Positions 27,002-40,386 of a DNA stretch of 64,000 nt are shown one piece after another. The translations under genes and the position numbers were made by a program. The notes beneath the pieces are model-generated. The model was not told where the DNA came from. It worked only from the letters and a program-made list of their open reading frames with translations, and did not search any database. Origin of the DNA: Paenibacillus marchantiophytorum (GTDB lineage Bacteria; Bacillota; Bacilli; Paenibacillales; NBRC-103111). Each line of letters starts with the position of its first letter. The stretch's first letter is position 1. The stretch is taken from assembly GCF_014640555.1 (NCBI RefSeq), contig NZ_BMHE01000005.1, forward strand, positions 219,547-283,546, written 5' to 3'.

Positions 27002-27780
27002 ATGACATCCCTTATTTCAGAACGCAAAATTTTCAAGACTAATATGCCTAATACAAATGAAAAAAAAGTAACTACGATCATAATTGTCCAATTGGATAAA
27101 ACAGGAAATTTTGAATACACAATAATTTGTTGCAAGGAATCTATAAAGTAATAAACTGGATTATAATTTATAATATTTATGAAATTATAAGGTAACAGTT
27201 CTTTAATATATACAATTGGTGTAAGCCACATCCATATCTGTATGAAACTAACCAGAAATTGGCCTACATCTTTGAAGAAAACATTAATACTCGCAAATAT
27301 AAATGCTATTCCAGTTGCAAAAATTATAAACATTAACAAAATAATAGGAGTAAGAAACCACAATAAAGTAACTGTTTGACCTAATATCATCACAATAAAA
27401 AATAGTAATCCCATTGAAATGAATAATATTATTGTTGAAGTAAGTGAAATTTGAAGCATAAAAATATATTCAGGAATAGCTAATTTTTTCAAATATGTTG
27501 AATTGGCAAGAAATACATTACTTCCTCTTACAATAATATCAGAAAACGAAATCCATGGAATTAAACCAGCACATAAATAGATTGCAAAAGCGCTTGATGA
27601 TTCCATATTAGGCAATTTTGCAATCATGACTTGAGAAAAAATATAGGTAAAAATAAGTATTTGGAATAATGGTTGTAATACGTTCCAAACTGCCCCCAGC
27701 GAGGATCCCGCATAACGATTTTTTAATTCGGAAATTGAATTATCCCAAATATATTTTCGATATTTCCAAATACTATTCAT
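26998..27780 (-). CDS. wzm: ABC-2 type glycan exporter permease (Wzm-like)
   Basis: A 260-residue membrane protein with six hydrophobic spans. It begins WKYRKYIWDNSISELKNRYAGSSLGAVWN, typical of Wzm/TagG, and has YFIDSLQQIIVY before the last spans. It works with the adjacent ATPase to move undecaprenyl-diphosphate-linked glycan across the membrane. It follows fcl by 10 bases and overlaps wzt by four. Presence of this pair means the main chain is finished in the cytoplasm; no Wzx/Wzy polymerase pair is seen in the locus. Confidence 0.92.
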   Translation of the reverse strand: MNSIWKYRKYIWDNSISELKNRYAGSSLGAVWNVLQPLFQILIFTYIFSQVMIAKLPNMESSSAFAIYLCAGLIPWISFSDIIVRGSNVFLANSTYLKKLAIPEYIFMLQISLTSTIILFISMGLLFFIVMILGQTVTLLWFLTPIILLMFIIFATGIAFIFASINVFFKDVGQFLVSFIQIWMWLTPIVYIKELLPYNFINIINYNPVYYFIDSLQQIIVYSKFPVLSNWTIMIVVTFFSFVLGILVLKILRSEIRDVI

Positions 27781-27790
27781 GCCCTACCAC

Positions 27791-29660
<1,870 letters not shown>

Positions 29661-29663
29661 ACC

Positions 29664-31770
<2,107 letters not shown>

Positions 31771-31786
31771 AATCATTACCTCCGTG

Positions 31787-33064
31787 TTACCCTATGTATT
31801 TTAATCTTTTCCGAATAAGTGTACCAATGGCTTGAGGAGAAAATTGTTCTTTTATTGTTTTTTCTCCATTTTGAGCGATAACATCATAAAAGTCTTTATC
31901 CTCTGCAAGCTTTCTCATATAAAATGCCGCATGATTAACATCCGGGTCAGCCCAATATTGATATGATTGATAAGGTCCATGATCTTCTCCCAAGTTTATT
32001 AACTTAAAGTCAACTAAGCAGGAATTATCATGTTTCATAAAGTCAATATTTGATGACCAATTGGTGCCTATCACTGCTTTCCCTAGATACATAGCTTCCG
32101 CTAATCCAAGGCCGAACCCTTCTGAACGATGTAACGAGACAAAACAGTCAATAACAGCTAATAGTGCATTGACATCATTTCGAACGTACGTCTCTTTCAA
32201 TAAATAAATATTGCGATAGTCTTGAATCATTTCTTCTAAATGCTTTATTTCTGAAGGCGTTGATCTTGAATTGTTAACCTTAATGACCAATCCCACACTC
32301 AAATCTTCAGGTAAAAATGCCATTTTAAATGCAATAATAGCTGCTTCAGGATTTTTGCGTTCTTGATAACTATGTGCATCATACATACAAAGGAATAAAA
32401 AAGGGTCTTCAGGTAAATTAAAATATTGCCGTGTCCGTTCTGACTGTATTTTAACTTCAATACTATGTGGAATTTTAACTACAGGAACAGGACTCTTCAT
32501 GGATATTGATTCAAGCACAAAATTAGATGGTACCCAAACTTCGTCAACAAAACGAAAATTTTCTATCCATTCGTCTGGAAAGTCAGGCAGTTCCCAATGC
32601 CAGTAACCAATATTGTATCTATTATCAAATATCTCATTCCCTTTACTTGAGTATATTTCCATCATTTGTTCTGCATTTACATGAAAAATATTGACATTGT
32701 AAAGAGGACTTTTAATCTCTTTATGTTGCCAAGTAGTATCAGACATTCGTGATGAGTTAGTACCTTCAAAATTTATAATTCCAAAAGGGATATTTTCAGC
32801 ATTCAAACTCTTAGCGGCTATACGACAGGATTCACCTATGCCCATTTCAGCTCTTGAATAGCCTACTAAATTAACTCCTATTTCATCTGCTTCATCAAAA
32901 TTAGTGTATTTTTCTTTTTTGGTAGGCAATTCATTTAATGGATATGCTTTTGAGAGCAACTTTCTTTTAACATTTTTTTTTAGGTTCGTTGATAGGATTG
33001 GGTTTAAAAACTTTTTCCCATAAACTGCTACTCTATAAAGGAAGCGAAAAATAACATTATTCAT
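31787..33064 (-). CDS. glycosyltransferase family 4 (first gene of the main operon)
   Basis: A 425-residue GT-B glycosyltransferase. It has VNLVGYSRAEMGIGESCRI, IGYWHWELPDFPDEW, DEVWVPSNFVLES, LCMYDAHSYQERKNPEAAI and the E-x7-E motif in SEGFGLGLAEAMYLGKAVIG. It is related to the enzymes described as mannosyl/rhamnosyl transferases in Firmicute glycan clusters. The ATG at 33064 has GGAG six bases upstream; the frame reaches 33094 but those codons lie over the ribosome binding site. As the first gene after the operon promoter it may act early in chain assembly. Donor not assignable. Confidence 0.85.
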   Translation of the reverse strand: MNNVIFRFLYRVAVYGKKFLNPILSTNLKKNVKRKLLSKAYPLNELPTKKEKYTNFDEADEIGVNLVGYSRAEMGIGESCRIAAKSLNAENIPFGIINFEGTNSSRMSDTTWQHKEIKSPLYNVNIFHVNAEQMMEIYSSKGNEIFDNRYNIGYWHWELPDFPDEWIENFRFVDEVWVPSNFVLESISMKSPVPVVKIPHSIEVKIQSERTRQYFNLPEDPFLFLCMYDAHSYQERKNPEAAIIAFKMAFLPEDLSVGLVIKVNNSRSTPSEIKHLEEMIQDYRNIYLLKETYVRNDVNALLAVIDCFVSLHRSEGFGLGLAEAMYLGKAVIGTNWSSNIDFMKHDNSCLVDFKLINLGEDHGPYQSYQYWADPDVNHAAFYMRKLAEDKDFYDVIAQNGEKTIKEQFSPQAIGTLIRKRLKYIG

Positions 33065-33084
33065 TTCTATCTCCACCGCCAAAG

Positions 33085-33113
33085 ATTCTAACAATATTGT
33101 CGTTTTTTGTCTA
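33085..33113 (-). promoter_or_regulatory. main promoter of the leftward glycan operon
   Basis: On the minus strand, TAGACA (33113-33108) is followed after exactly 17 bases by TAGAAT (33090-33085). TGT just before it gives an extended -10. It lies 21 bases before the start codon of the GT4 gene at 33064, in the divergent gap with the ligase gene. Confidence 0.65.
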
Positions 33114-33167
33114 TTGAATAATTATTCCTAGCTGCTGTTTTAAGAAAAAATGTTTAAAGATTACTAT

Positions 33168-33196
33168 TTGGAAACCAACTTCCAGTATGCTAAAAT
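33168..33196 (+). promoter_or_regulatory. promoter of the O-antigen-ligase-like gene
   Basis: TTGGAA (33168-33173), a 17-base spacer ending in TGC, then TAAAAT (33191-33196), an extended -10 type promoter. The short transcribed leader contains an inverted repeat (GCTAAA ... TTTAGC, about 33189-33212) just before AAGGAG. It is back to back with the operon promoter at 33085-33113, about 55 bases apart, so both may be co-regulated. Confidence 0.6.
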
Positions 33197-33232
33197 AAAG
33201 TCGAACTTTAGCAAAAAGGAGACTATCCGTCA

Positions 33233-35752
33233 ATGAGTGCAAGTAAAAATGCCTACACGGCTTCACGTGCAAAAACAAATGGAACAATAACGACAGAGAA
33301 GAGCTCTATCATCTTTTGGTTTTTAGTAGTTTTTACAGGCTTGTTTATGTTCTGGGCGCCATTTCAAAGGGCGTTGTTCAATGGTGGTACTTATGATTTC
33401 GAGCGTTCCATTTACTCGGCATCGGTCTGGTCCTCCATCATTTTATTGCTGATTGCCATCCTAGCTTTCTTTGTATTCAAACTTAATGAACAAAAAGATG
33501 TACTCACCATTTTGGTCTTACTCATGCCACTAACTTATGTGATATCTTTGTCGAATTCGGCATCTCACTATTTGGCAACTAATATGGTGTACATCCAAAT
33601 GCTGTATGCAACCTTCTTCATTTTAGGTGTATTTCTGACAAAAAACAAGCTTGGCACGTCGATTGTTGCCGCATTATTTATGATTTCCGGTTACTTCATT
33701 GTTGTGTTCGGACTTTTGTACTGGTTGGGCAATGGAAACTTCGCTGGACACCTGGTCGGATGGTTCGCGCTTATGGATGCGTCCAGTGCTTATTTGTACC
33801 GGGATGCGATTATGACGGACTCGAACGGGCTTCGTTTAACCTCGGTTTTCCAATATGCGAATACGTATGCTGCCTTTTTAATTACGTTATCTCTATCAGC
33901 CTTATTCTTTATTGTTAAGTCTCGCAAATGGTACACGGTTCTGCCACATGCGTTCCTACTGGTGCCCATCATCGTATCCTTCTGGTTGACGCTTTCCCGC
34001 GGCGCCATTGTGGTGATCCCGGTTGTTTTCTTGATTATGCTGTTATTCTTTTCAATTAGCAGACAGATTTTGGCGCTTGTGCAATTAGGACTAGCCTTCG
34101 TTACGTCCCTTATCATTTTACAAAAGGTAACCGATATCGGGATTGGCTTGCAAAAAACGCCTAGTGCTTCAGAATCTTGGCATGGCTGGTCCATTTTGCT
34201 GCTAGCTTCTGTAGTTTTTACTGCTCTGGCTATCGTTATCCAACTCTTCGTGGCTCCTTGGCTAGAGCGAATAACAGCTCGTTTTGATGCTAAAAAGTAT
34301 GCAACTTTCATTCTGCCGATCGCAGCCATTGTGATTGGTGTTGTGGGAGCCGTTCTGATCATCAGTGATACAGGCTTCAAAAACATTCTTCCCGATAACG
34401 TGAAGACGCGTGTGGAGAATATTAACTTCCAGCAGCACAGCGTTTTGGAGCGTGGAACTTTTTACAAAGATGCGGTGAAGTTGTGGTCGGATTATCCGAT
34501 TATCGGTGCCGGTGGCGGTGCGTGGGCATCTTTATATGAGAAATATCAGAACAACCCGTATACAAGTCGTCAGGCTCATAACTTTGCTCTGCAATACTTG
34601 GTTGAGGCTGGCGCGCTTGGTTTCCTTGCTTTTGTCGGGTTCGTAATCGCGGTTCTCGTGTTCTATATACGAAGTTATATCAAAAGCATACAGGAGAAAC
34701 GAGATCTGCATTTCCTCTTTTTCATTGTGACAATCTCGCTCTTGGTTCACAGTATGATTGACTTTGATTTAAGTTATGTGTATCTCGGTGCCGTTCTGTT
34801 CCTTGCACTCGGTGGCATGCTGAGCAACAGTTCATCAGCTGCGCTTCGACTAAAGTCGAAATCGATAGCGATTCACAAGGCGTTCCCTGCGCTTCTCGCG
34901 GTTCTGTCGATTGTGGTTTTCTTCATTTCGGCAACGTTGGTTTCCGCGAACAGTTCGTATAAACAAACGCTCGAAGTGATTAAAAAGAGTCAGGATTACA
35001 ATCAAATTGTTACACCACTAGATAAAGCGATTTCCCTGCATCCTGCGCATCCGGATTATTTGTTAACGGGACAGGTTAGCAGAATCGGTATTCTGCTTCA
35101 GGTTGCTAATCAAATGCAGAAGGAAGATCCGGCGAAAGCGGAAACTTTTACGAATCAAGCTCAAGATCTTCTGAATCAGTTGTTGAAAAAAGAGCCGCAT
35201 AACCGTAGTGTTGCTATGCAGCAGCTAAATATGCTCCTTGTAAAAGGGAAGAAGCAGGAAGCTCTGGATTGGGCAAATGCTCAGATTCCTAACTACCCGT
35301 GGTACACGGATATGTATGAGAAGAGTATGTCTTTGAATATTGATCTGGCCAACCAAGCTAGAGAGAAGAACAATACGCAGGAATACAACACACGCCTGGA
35401 TAGTGCTCTCGCAACTTACAAAGAAGTTGTAGCCCGTGTAGACTCGCTGAAACACCTTCCTAAAGAGCAAGCACAAGGTCGTGAGTTTACTGTAACGCCG
35501 TCCCTTGCATTAAATGTTGGACAAATTAGCTTTATGCGCGGGGATTTGGCTGCTGCTGCTGCAACCATTCAACCGCATGTTACGGAAAATTTAGATGATC
35601 AGACGAATCGTGTTTTGATTAGATGGTATCTGGCTATCTTGCAGAAACAAGGTTCGAAGGATCAAGCACTTTATGACAAGCTGATCGCTAAGGATCCGGC
35701 TGAGAAGCAGAATATTGAAGCGATTGTTGCGACTAATTTCGCGGCGAAATAA
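33233..35752 (+). CDS. O-antigen ligase/polymerase (Wzy_C) family protein with C-terminal TPR region
   Basis: An 839-residue membrane protein. About 12 hydrophobic spans occupy residues 27-575. The Wzy_C signature region on the large outside loop covers RGTFYKDAVKLWSDYPIIGAGG (about 405-425) and RQAHNFALQYLVEAGALGF (about 443-461), with the Arg and His residues expected for this family. Residues 590-839 form helical TPR-like repeats. Proteins of this layout transfer finished lipid-linked glycans to an acceptor; WsfB of Paenibacillus alvei and WsaB of Geobacillus are the S-layer examples. AAGGAG lies 11 bases before the ATG. It stands back to back with the glycan operon and ends at a strong terminator. 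Ligase rather than polymerase is inferred from the ABC exporter. Confidence 0.85.
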   Translation: MSASKNAYTASRAKTNGTITTEKSSIIFWFLVVFTGLFMFWAPFQRALFNGGTYDFERSIYSASVWSSIILLLIAILAFFVFKLNEQKDVLTILVLLMPLTYVISLSNSASHYLATNMVYIQMLYATFFILGVFLTKNKLGTSIVAALFMISGYFIVVFGLLYWLGNGNFAGHLVGWFALMDASSAYLYRDAIMTDSNGLRLTSVFQYANTYAAFLITLSLSALFFIVKSRKWYTVLPHAFLLVPIIVSFWLTLSRGAIVVIPVVFLIMLLFFSISRQILALVQLGLAFVTSLIILQKVTDIGIGLQKTPSASESWHGWSILLLASVVFTALAIVIQLFVAPWLERITARFDAKKYATFILPIAAIVIGVVGAVLIISDTGFKNILPDNVKTRVENINFQQHSVLERGTFYKDAVKLWSDYPIIGAGGGAWASLYEKYQNNPYTSRQAHNFALQYLVEAGALGFLAFVGFVIAVLVFYIRSYIKSIQEKRDLHFLFFIVTISLLVHSMIDFDLSYVYLGAVLFLALGGMLSNSSSAALRLKSKSIAIHKAFPALLAVLSIVVFFISATLVSANSSYKQTLEVIKKSQDYNQIVTPLDKAISLHPAHPDYLLTGQVSRIGILLQVANQMQKEDPAKAETFTNQAQDLLNQLLKKEPHNRSVAMQQLNMLLVKGKKQEALDWANAQIPNYPWYTDMYEKSMSLNIDLANQAREKNNTQEYNTRLDSALATYKEVVARVDSLKHLPKEQAQGREFTVTPSLALNVGQISFMRGDLAAAAATIQPHVTENLDDQTNRVLIRWYLAILQKQGSKDQALYDKLIAKDPAEKQNIEAIVATNFAAK

Positions 35753-35770
35753 TTTTTGATTCTATAACTT

Positions 35771-35797
35771 ACCTCCACATTCATGTGGAGGTTTTTA
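35771..35797 (+). terminator. rho-independent terminator after the ligase gene
   Basis: Perfect stem ACCTCCACAT/ATGTGGAGGT with a two-base loop, followed by TTTTT. Confidence 0.9.
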
Positions 35798-35874
35798 ATT
35801 TAATTTGTTTAGATCTCCATTTATCGTGGTATAATGTATTATATGATTAACATAATTGGAGGCAAGATGTTAAA

Positions 35875-37317
35875 ATGGATCTACTTTCCGACGAAAAAAT
35901 TTTAAAGGTTTTGCTTGGGTACAATCCATGGTGGACGACCGGTATAGTCCCAAAAGAATTTACCCGTCCTGTAAAACGTTTAGCCTTTTATGAAGCAAGC
36001 AAGATTTATCATCATGCACAAATACGTCGTGAAGTTATTTTATCGGGTCCTCGAAGAGTAGGGAAAACCACAATCATGTACCAAATGATTGAACAAGAAT
36101 TGAACATGGTCCCTGCAAAGGCAATTCTTTATGTTTCATTTGACCATCCAATCCTTAAACTAGTGGATATCGGAAAAATAATAGAAATATTTCAAAATAA
36201 TATGGCTTACGATCAGACTGCCCTTTATTTATTTTTCGATGAGATTCAATATGCGTCTGATTGGGATTTATGGTTAAAAACGTTATATGATAGCCAACCT
36301 AGTTATAAAATTATGGCTACTGGATCTGCTAGTCCTGTTTTGGCAGCCAAAGCAACGGAAAGCGGAGTCGGACGATGGACCTTTATCCGAATCCCAACCT
36401 TATCCTTCTATGAATATATTGAGATTATGGGTTACCAAAAGCCGACTCTTCCTCAAGGCATTAAGCCTACGGGGCTAAACAAATTAAAGCAAGAAGATCT
36501 TTCAGTCCTCATGTTATCTCTTGAGCCCCTGCAAAGACATTTCCATCGTTACCTTCTTGTCGGTGGTTTTCCCGAAGTTGCCCTCTCAGATGACATCCCC
36601 TTTGCCCAGAAAATAATACGTGAAGATGTTGTAGACAAAGTAATAAAGAGAGATATGGCTTCTTTATTTGGGATTCGAAATGTAGCTGAGTTAGAAAAAA
36701 TATTTCTTTACCTCTGTATGATTAGTGGAAATATTGTCGTTCAAGATACTATTGCAAAAGAGGTTGGGGTTACTCGTCAAACTGTAGCAAATTATATGGA
36801 GTTGCTTGAACAAGCCAATCTGATCTATATCAGTAAACCGATTGAACTAAAAGGCAAGCGCATTCTTAAAGCGAAATCAAAAGTATACTTAGCTGATGCT
36901 GCAATTCGTAATGCCGTGCTCATGCAAGGGGAAGAGGTACTTGCTGATTCAGAGGAAATGGGCTTGATTATTGAAACTTCTGTTTATAAGCATGTCTATT
37001 CTTTTTACTATACTCAGCGACCAGAAGTTGGCTACTTCCGAGATAGTACAACACAAAAGGAAATTGACGTTATTGTCTCTATGCCGATGGGGAAAATTAT
37101 CATTGAGGTTAAGTACAGAGAAAATACTTCTCTTTCTGAAAAGGAGGCAATTATGGAATGGAGTCGCGATGAACGAACAAAGGCTTCTCTTGTAATTACT
37201 AAGAATGGTGATGACTATGGACTTTTCTCCCTAGGAGGGCTTGCATCTATTGTTAAAATACCTGCTTTTGCCTTTCTATATTTACTCGGTCATGCTGAGC
37301 ATGAGGGCTACATCTAG
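35875..37317 (+). CDS. AAA+ ATPase of the DUF4143 family
   Basis: A 480-residue protein with an N-terminal ATPase: Walker A GPRRVGKTT (about 58-66), Walker B LYLFFDEIQYASDWDLWLK, then a sensor-like TGSASPVLA. A winged-helix-like segment follows (AKEVGVTRQTVANYMELLEQANLIYI). The C-terminal DUF4143 domain has KVYLADAAIRNAVL and a nuclease-like D-x-E-x-K arrangement (EIDVIV ... IIIEVKYRE). Function of the family is not established; proposals include regulatory and stress roles. TATAAT at 35830-35835 and GGAGG upstream suggest its own promoter. Stands alone between two terminators. Confidence 0.85.
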   Translation: MDLLSDEKILKVLLGYNPWWTTGIVPKEFTRPVKRLAFYEASKIYHHAQIRREVILSGPRRVGKTTIMYQMIEQELNMVPAKAILYVSFDHPILKLVDIGKIIEIFQNNMAYDQTALYLFFDEIQYASDWDLWLKTLYDSQPSYKIMATGSASPVLAAKATESGVGRWTFIRIPTLSFYEYIEIMGYQKPTLPQGIKPTGLNKLKQEDLSVLMLSLEPLQRHFHRYLLVGGFPEVALSDDIPFAQKIIREDVVDKVIKRDMASLFGIRNVAELEKIFLYLCMISGNIVVQDTIAKEVGVTRQTVANYMELLEQANLIYISKPIELKGKRILKAKSKVYLADAAIRNAVLMQGEEVLADSEEMGLIIETSVYKHVYSFYYTQRPEVGYFRDSTTQKEIDVIVSMPMGKIIIEVKYRENTSLSEKEAIMEWSRDERTKASLVITKNGDDYGLFSLGGLASIVKIPAFAFLYLLGHAEHEGYI

Positions 37318-37349
37318 GAAGGTATTCTCCTTTAATACTCTCAAACATG

Positions 37350-37397
37350 AAGGACCCTAAGGGCGATTGGACATATGCCAATCGCTTTAGGGTCCTT
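37350..37397. terminator. long hairpin between convergent genes, probable bidirectional terminator
   Basis: AAGGACCCTAAGGGCGATTGG (37350-37370) pairs with CCAATCGCTTTAGGGTCCTT (37378-37397) with a 7-base loop and one bulge. It lies between the converging ends of the DUF4143 ATPase and the SNF2 helicase. T tails are weak on both strands. Confidence 0.6.
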
Positions 37398-37413
37398 ACA
37401 TTCACGTGCCCAC

Positions 37414-40386
37414 TCACTTCTCCATCCACTCGCGCCGCAAAGCAAACAGCTCGCGAAGCTCGCCCGTGGACATCTCCGTGACCCAGTTCTCGCCGGTGCC
37501 GATGAGTTGGTCGCTGAGGCCCTTCTTGCGCGTGATCATCTCATCGATGCGCTCTTCAAGCGTGCCCAAGGTGACGAACTTGTGCACCTGCACGTCGCGG
37601 GTCTGACCGATGCGGAAGGCGCGGTCAGTGGCTTGATTCTCGACGGCGGGGTTCCACCAACGATCGTAGTGGAACACATGGTTCGCCGCGGTGAGGTTGA
37701 GCCCGGTTCCTCCTGCTTTCAGCGAGAGGATGAAGATGTGGCAGCGCTCCTCCGCGGGGAGCGTCGCGTCCTGGAAGCGCGCGATCAACGCATCGCGCTT
37801 CGCCTTGCTCAGCCCCCCGTGCAAGAACTGCACGGGTTCGCCCCGCTCCTGCGCGATCCGCGCCTGCAGGAGGTGGCCCATCTCGACGAACTGGGTGAAG
37901 ATGAGGCAGCTGCCTCCATCGCTTCTGAGTTCGTCGATCATTTCAAGCAGCCGCTCAAGCTTCGCTGAGCGCGCTCCTCCCGTGCCGACTGCACCGGCAC
38001 CAACACTCACCCCATCCTTCAGAAACAACGAAGGATGGTCGCACACCTGCTTGAGCTTCATCAGCGCAGCCAGAATCAAACCTTTCTTCTCAATCCCGTC
38101 CACGCTGTCGATCTTCTCCATCAAGCTTTGCACGACGTTTTCGTACAAAGCCCCCTGCTCAGGAGTCAGAGCCACGTAGGCTTTGGACTCATACTTATCC
38201 GGTAAATCCAATTGGATGGCCGGATCTTTTTTGACCCGTCTGAGCAGGAACGGTCGGACCAGACGCTGCACGCGAGCAGAGAGCAGCGGCGAGTCTTCTT
38301 CACTATTCTCAATTGGCCCCGCGTATTGATGATTAAAGTGCTTCAGAGTACCCAGGTACCCTGGATTAATAAAATCAAAAATCGACCAAAGCTCTGTCAG
38401 TCGATTCTCAATCGGCGTTCCCGTCAGGGCAATGCGCTGTACAGCGTTCAAACCGCGTATCGCTTGGGACTGCTTGGTGTAGACGTTTTTGATATTTTGC
38501 GCTTCATCCAGACATAGGGCATCCCAGCTGACACCTGACAGTTCCTTTTCATCCAGCTGGGCAATGTTGTAAGAGGTGATCACGAGGTCCGCTCCCTGAA
38601 TGGAAGCTTCGAACTCCTCGCCTCTGGCCCGCTGCGCACCGTAGTGGAGATGGACGTTCAGCCCAGGCGCGAAACGCTCCAATTCTTTTTGCCAATTGCC
38701 CAGCACAGAGGTTGGGCATATCAACAGTGACGGCGTTGAACCCGATTCCATCGCTAATAAATAGGCGATAAACTGAATCGTTTTCCCAAGCCCCATATCA
38801 TCCGCCAGACAGCCTCCTAGACCGATCTTACGCAGAAAAAGGAGCCAAGACACGCCCTCCTGCTGATAATGCCTTAAATCAGCCTCCAAGCCCTCAATCC
38901 GCTCCACAAGCGGGATGGACTTGATCTGATTCAACTGTTTCAGCAAGGTCTTCAAGCTGCTGTTCAGTTCAACGCGGACTTTCATCTTGGCTTTTTCTTC
39001 TTCTTTGGCCGATTGTCCCGCATCCGCTTCCTCTTGCTCTCCGCTATCGATCAGATGCATTTCCAAAACTTCGCGGAACGAGAGGCCCTTCTTTTTCTCC
39101 ATTTGGCGCATTGTGGCCTTAATTTGCTCCAGATAGGCAGGATCCAGCTGCACCCATTTGCCGCGGATATAAATTAGCCGCTTTTTCTGCTCTGCCAACT
39201 CCACGAATTCTTCTTCTGACAAAACCACGCCACCCAGTGCCACACGCCAGTCGAACTGAATGATTTGATCCATCCCGAACATCGCTTTTCGCGAGCCGAC
39301 TGAGCTTTTCAGCTTCGCTTTGAGCTGTGGACGCAGACGTTGGAGTTCCTCCCACCATGATGGCAGAAAGATTGAAATGCCTGCCGCCACCAACTGCAGA
39401 CTCCATACGGTCAGGAATTCCCAAGCTTGATCATCGGACAACTGTTCATTAATTTTCCCGACTTGGAATTCACTCTCGAGTTGAGGAAGGATGCGCAGCA
39501 GGCGTTCTGCCTGTGCCTGGATGCTCATTTCCATCGTTTCCTTCCATGCAGCAGGAACTTGTCCCGACAAGCTATTGCCCGCTGAACTGAACTCCACGAT
39601 TCGGTTCGCATCCTTGCGATCCTGTGCGATGAACCGGAGCCGCCAATCAGCGCCGTTATCCTTAGCTGTTGTCGTTCCATCGACGTAAGTTTCCGCATAT
39701 GGCTCCACCAACTGTACACAAATACGATAAGATGTGATGTCTTGTGTCCAACCGATAGCTAACAGCCAATCTTTCTCTTGCATCCAGCTGGCATGGGCTC
39801 TAGCCCTGTCGAAATCGGGATCGCTTGTTCTGAGCAAAAGGTTCCCTGCAACCAAACCACGCCACATTGTACTTATCTCAGAATCAGGATCCTGATGCAG
39901 CATCTCCCCCACAATGTCAGCGAACCATCGGCGCCAAAAAGTCTCATTGACCCGCTTCTCACTGAGAAGCTGCTGCAACTGGTCCATCTTCTCGTCAGGG
40001 AGATTCAGTTTCCAGCCTATCCGACCATCGCGCCAATCTTCAAAAGAGGGCATGTACCAGCCTTCTTCCAGCGCTTCTTTATAGATTAAAGCTGCTTGCT
40101 GCATCAGCAGCACATCAGCATCCCACGATAATTTGGCATGCAATAAAACGCCCGGCTCCGCCAAATAATCCATCGTCATATAGGGACTTAGCTCTATGCC
40201 TTCTCCGCGTGAGGAATGAACCTGTTTAAGCTGATTGCCATAGAAGGACCGCTCATGCCAGGCAAATAGCAGCTTTCTAAGCCTATAGCCTGGAACAATA
40301 TTGGCTTCTTCTGTTTCTCCGTAGCAGACGAAGCTCCCTCTAGGGAACCTTTGCAGGCTGATATGAATCTGTGACAAGCTGATCAT
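37414..40386 (-). CDS. SNF2-family DNA/RNA helicase-like ATPase
   Basis: A 990-residue protein. The first ~450 residues are the SNF2-associated region of bacterial proteins. The ATPase core shows motif I DDMGLGKTIQFIAYLL (about residue 530), motif Ia ICPTSVLGNWQKEL, motif II CLDEAQNIKN (DEAQ box), motif III ALTGTPIENRL, and motifs V-VI GGTGLNLTAANHVFHYDRWW and ATDRAFRIGQ. It uses ATP to translocate on double-stranded DNA; the bacterial role is unclear (RNA polymerase recycling or DNA repair have been suggested). Its start overlaps the SWIM gene by four bases, a pairing common in Firmicutes. G+C is clearly higher than in the glycan locus. Confidence 0.95.
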   Translation of the reverse strand: MISLSQIHISLQRFPRGSFVCYGETEEANIVPGYRLRKLLFAWHERSFYGNQLKQVHSSRGEGIELSPYMTMDYLAEPGVLLHAKLSWDADVLLMQQAALIYKEALEEGWYMPSFEDWRDGRIGWKLNLPDEKMDQLQQLLSEKRVNETFWRRWFADIVGEMLHQDPDSEISTMWRGLVAGNLLLRTSDPDFDRARAHASWMQEKDWLLAIGWTQDITSYRICVQLVEPYAETYVDGTTTAKDNGADWRLRFIAQDRKDANRIVEFSSAGNSLSGQVPAAWKETMEMSIQAQAERLLRILPQLESEFQVGKINEQLSDDQAWEFLTVWSLQLVAAGISIFLPSWWEELQRLRPQLKAKLKSSVGSRKAMFGMDQIIQFDWRVALGGVVLSEEEFVELAEQKKRLIYIRGKWVQLDPAYLEQIKATMRQMEKKKGLSFREVLEMHLIDSGEQEEADAGQSAKEEEKAKMKVRVELNSSLKTLLKQLNQIKSIPLVERIEGLEADLRHYQQEGVSWLLFLRKIGLGGCLADDMGLGKTIQFIAYLLAMESGSTPSLLICPTSVLGNWQKELERFAPGLNVHLHYGAQRARGEEFEASIQGADLVITSYNIAQLDEKELSGVSWDALCLDEAQNIKNVYTKQSQAIRGLNAVQRIALTGTPIENRLTELWSIFDFINPGYLGTLKHFNHQYAGPIENSEEDSPLLSARVQRLVRPFLLRRVKKDPAIQLDLPDKYESKAYVALTPEQGALYENVVQSLMEKIDSVDGIEKKGLILAALMKLKQVCDHPSLFLKDGVSVGAGAVGTGGARSAKLERLLEMIDELRSDGGSCLIFTQFVEMGHLLQARIAQERGEPVQFLHGGLSKAKRDALIARFQDATLPAEERCHIFILSLKAGGTGLNLTAANHVFHYDRWWNPAVENQATDRAFRIGQTRDVQVHKFVTLGTLEERIDEMITRKKGLSDQLIGTGENWVTEMSTGELRELFALRREWMEK

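Noticed and set aside
37375..37968. Long rightward frame over the end of the SNF2 gene
   Set aside because: Antisense shadow of a high-G+C conserved helicase region; no start signal or recognisable family.
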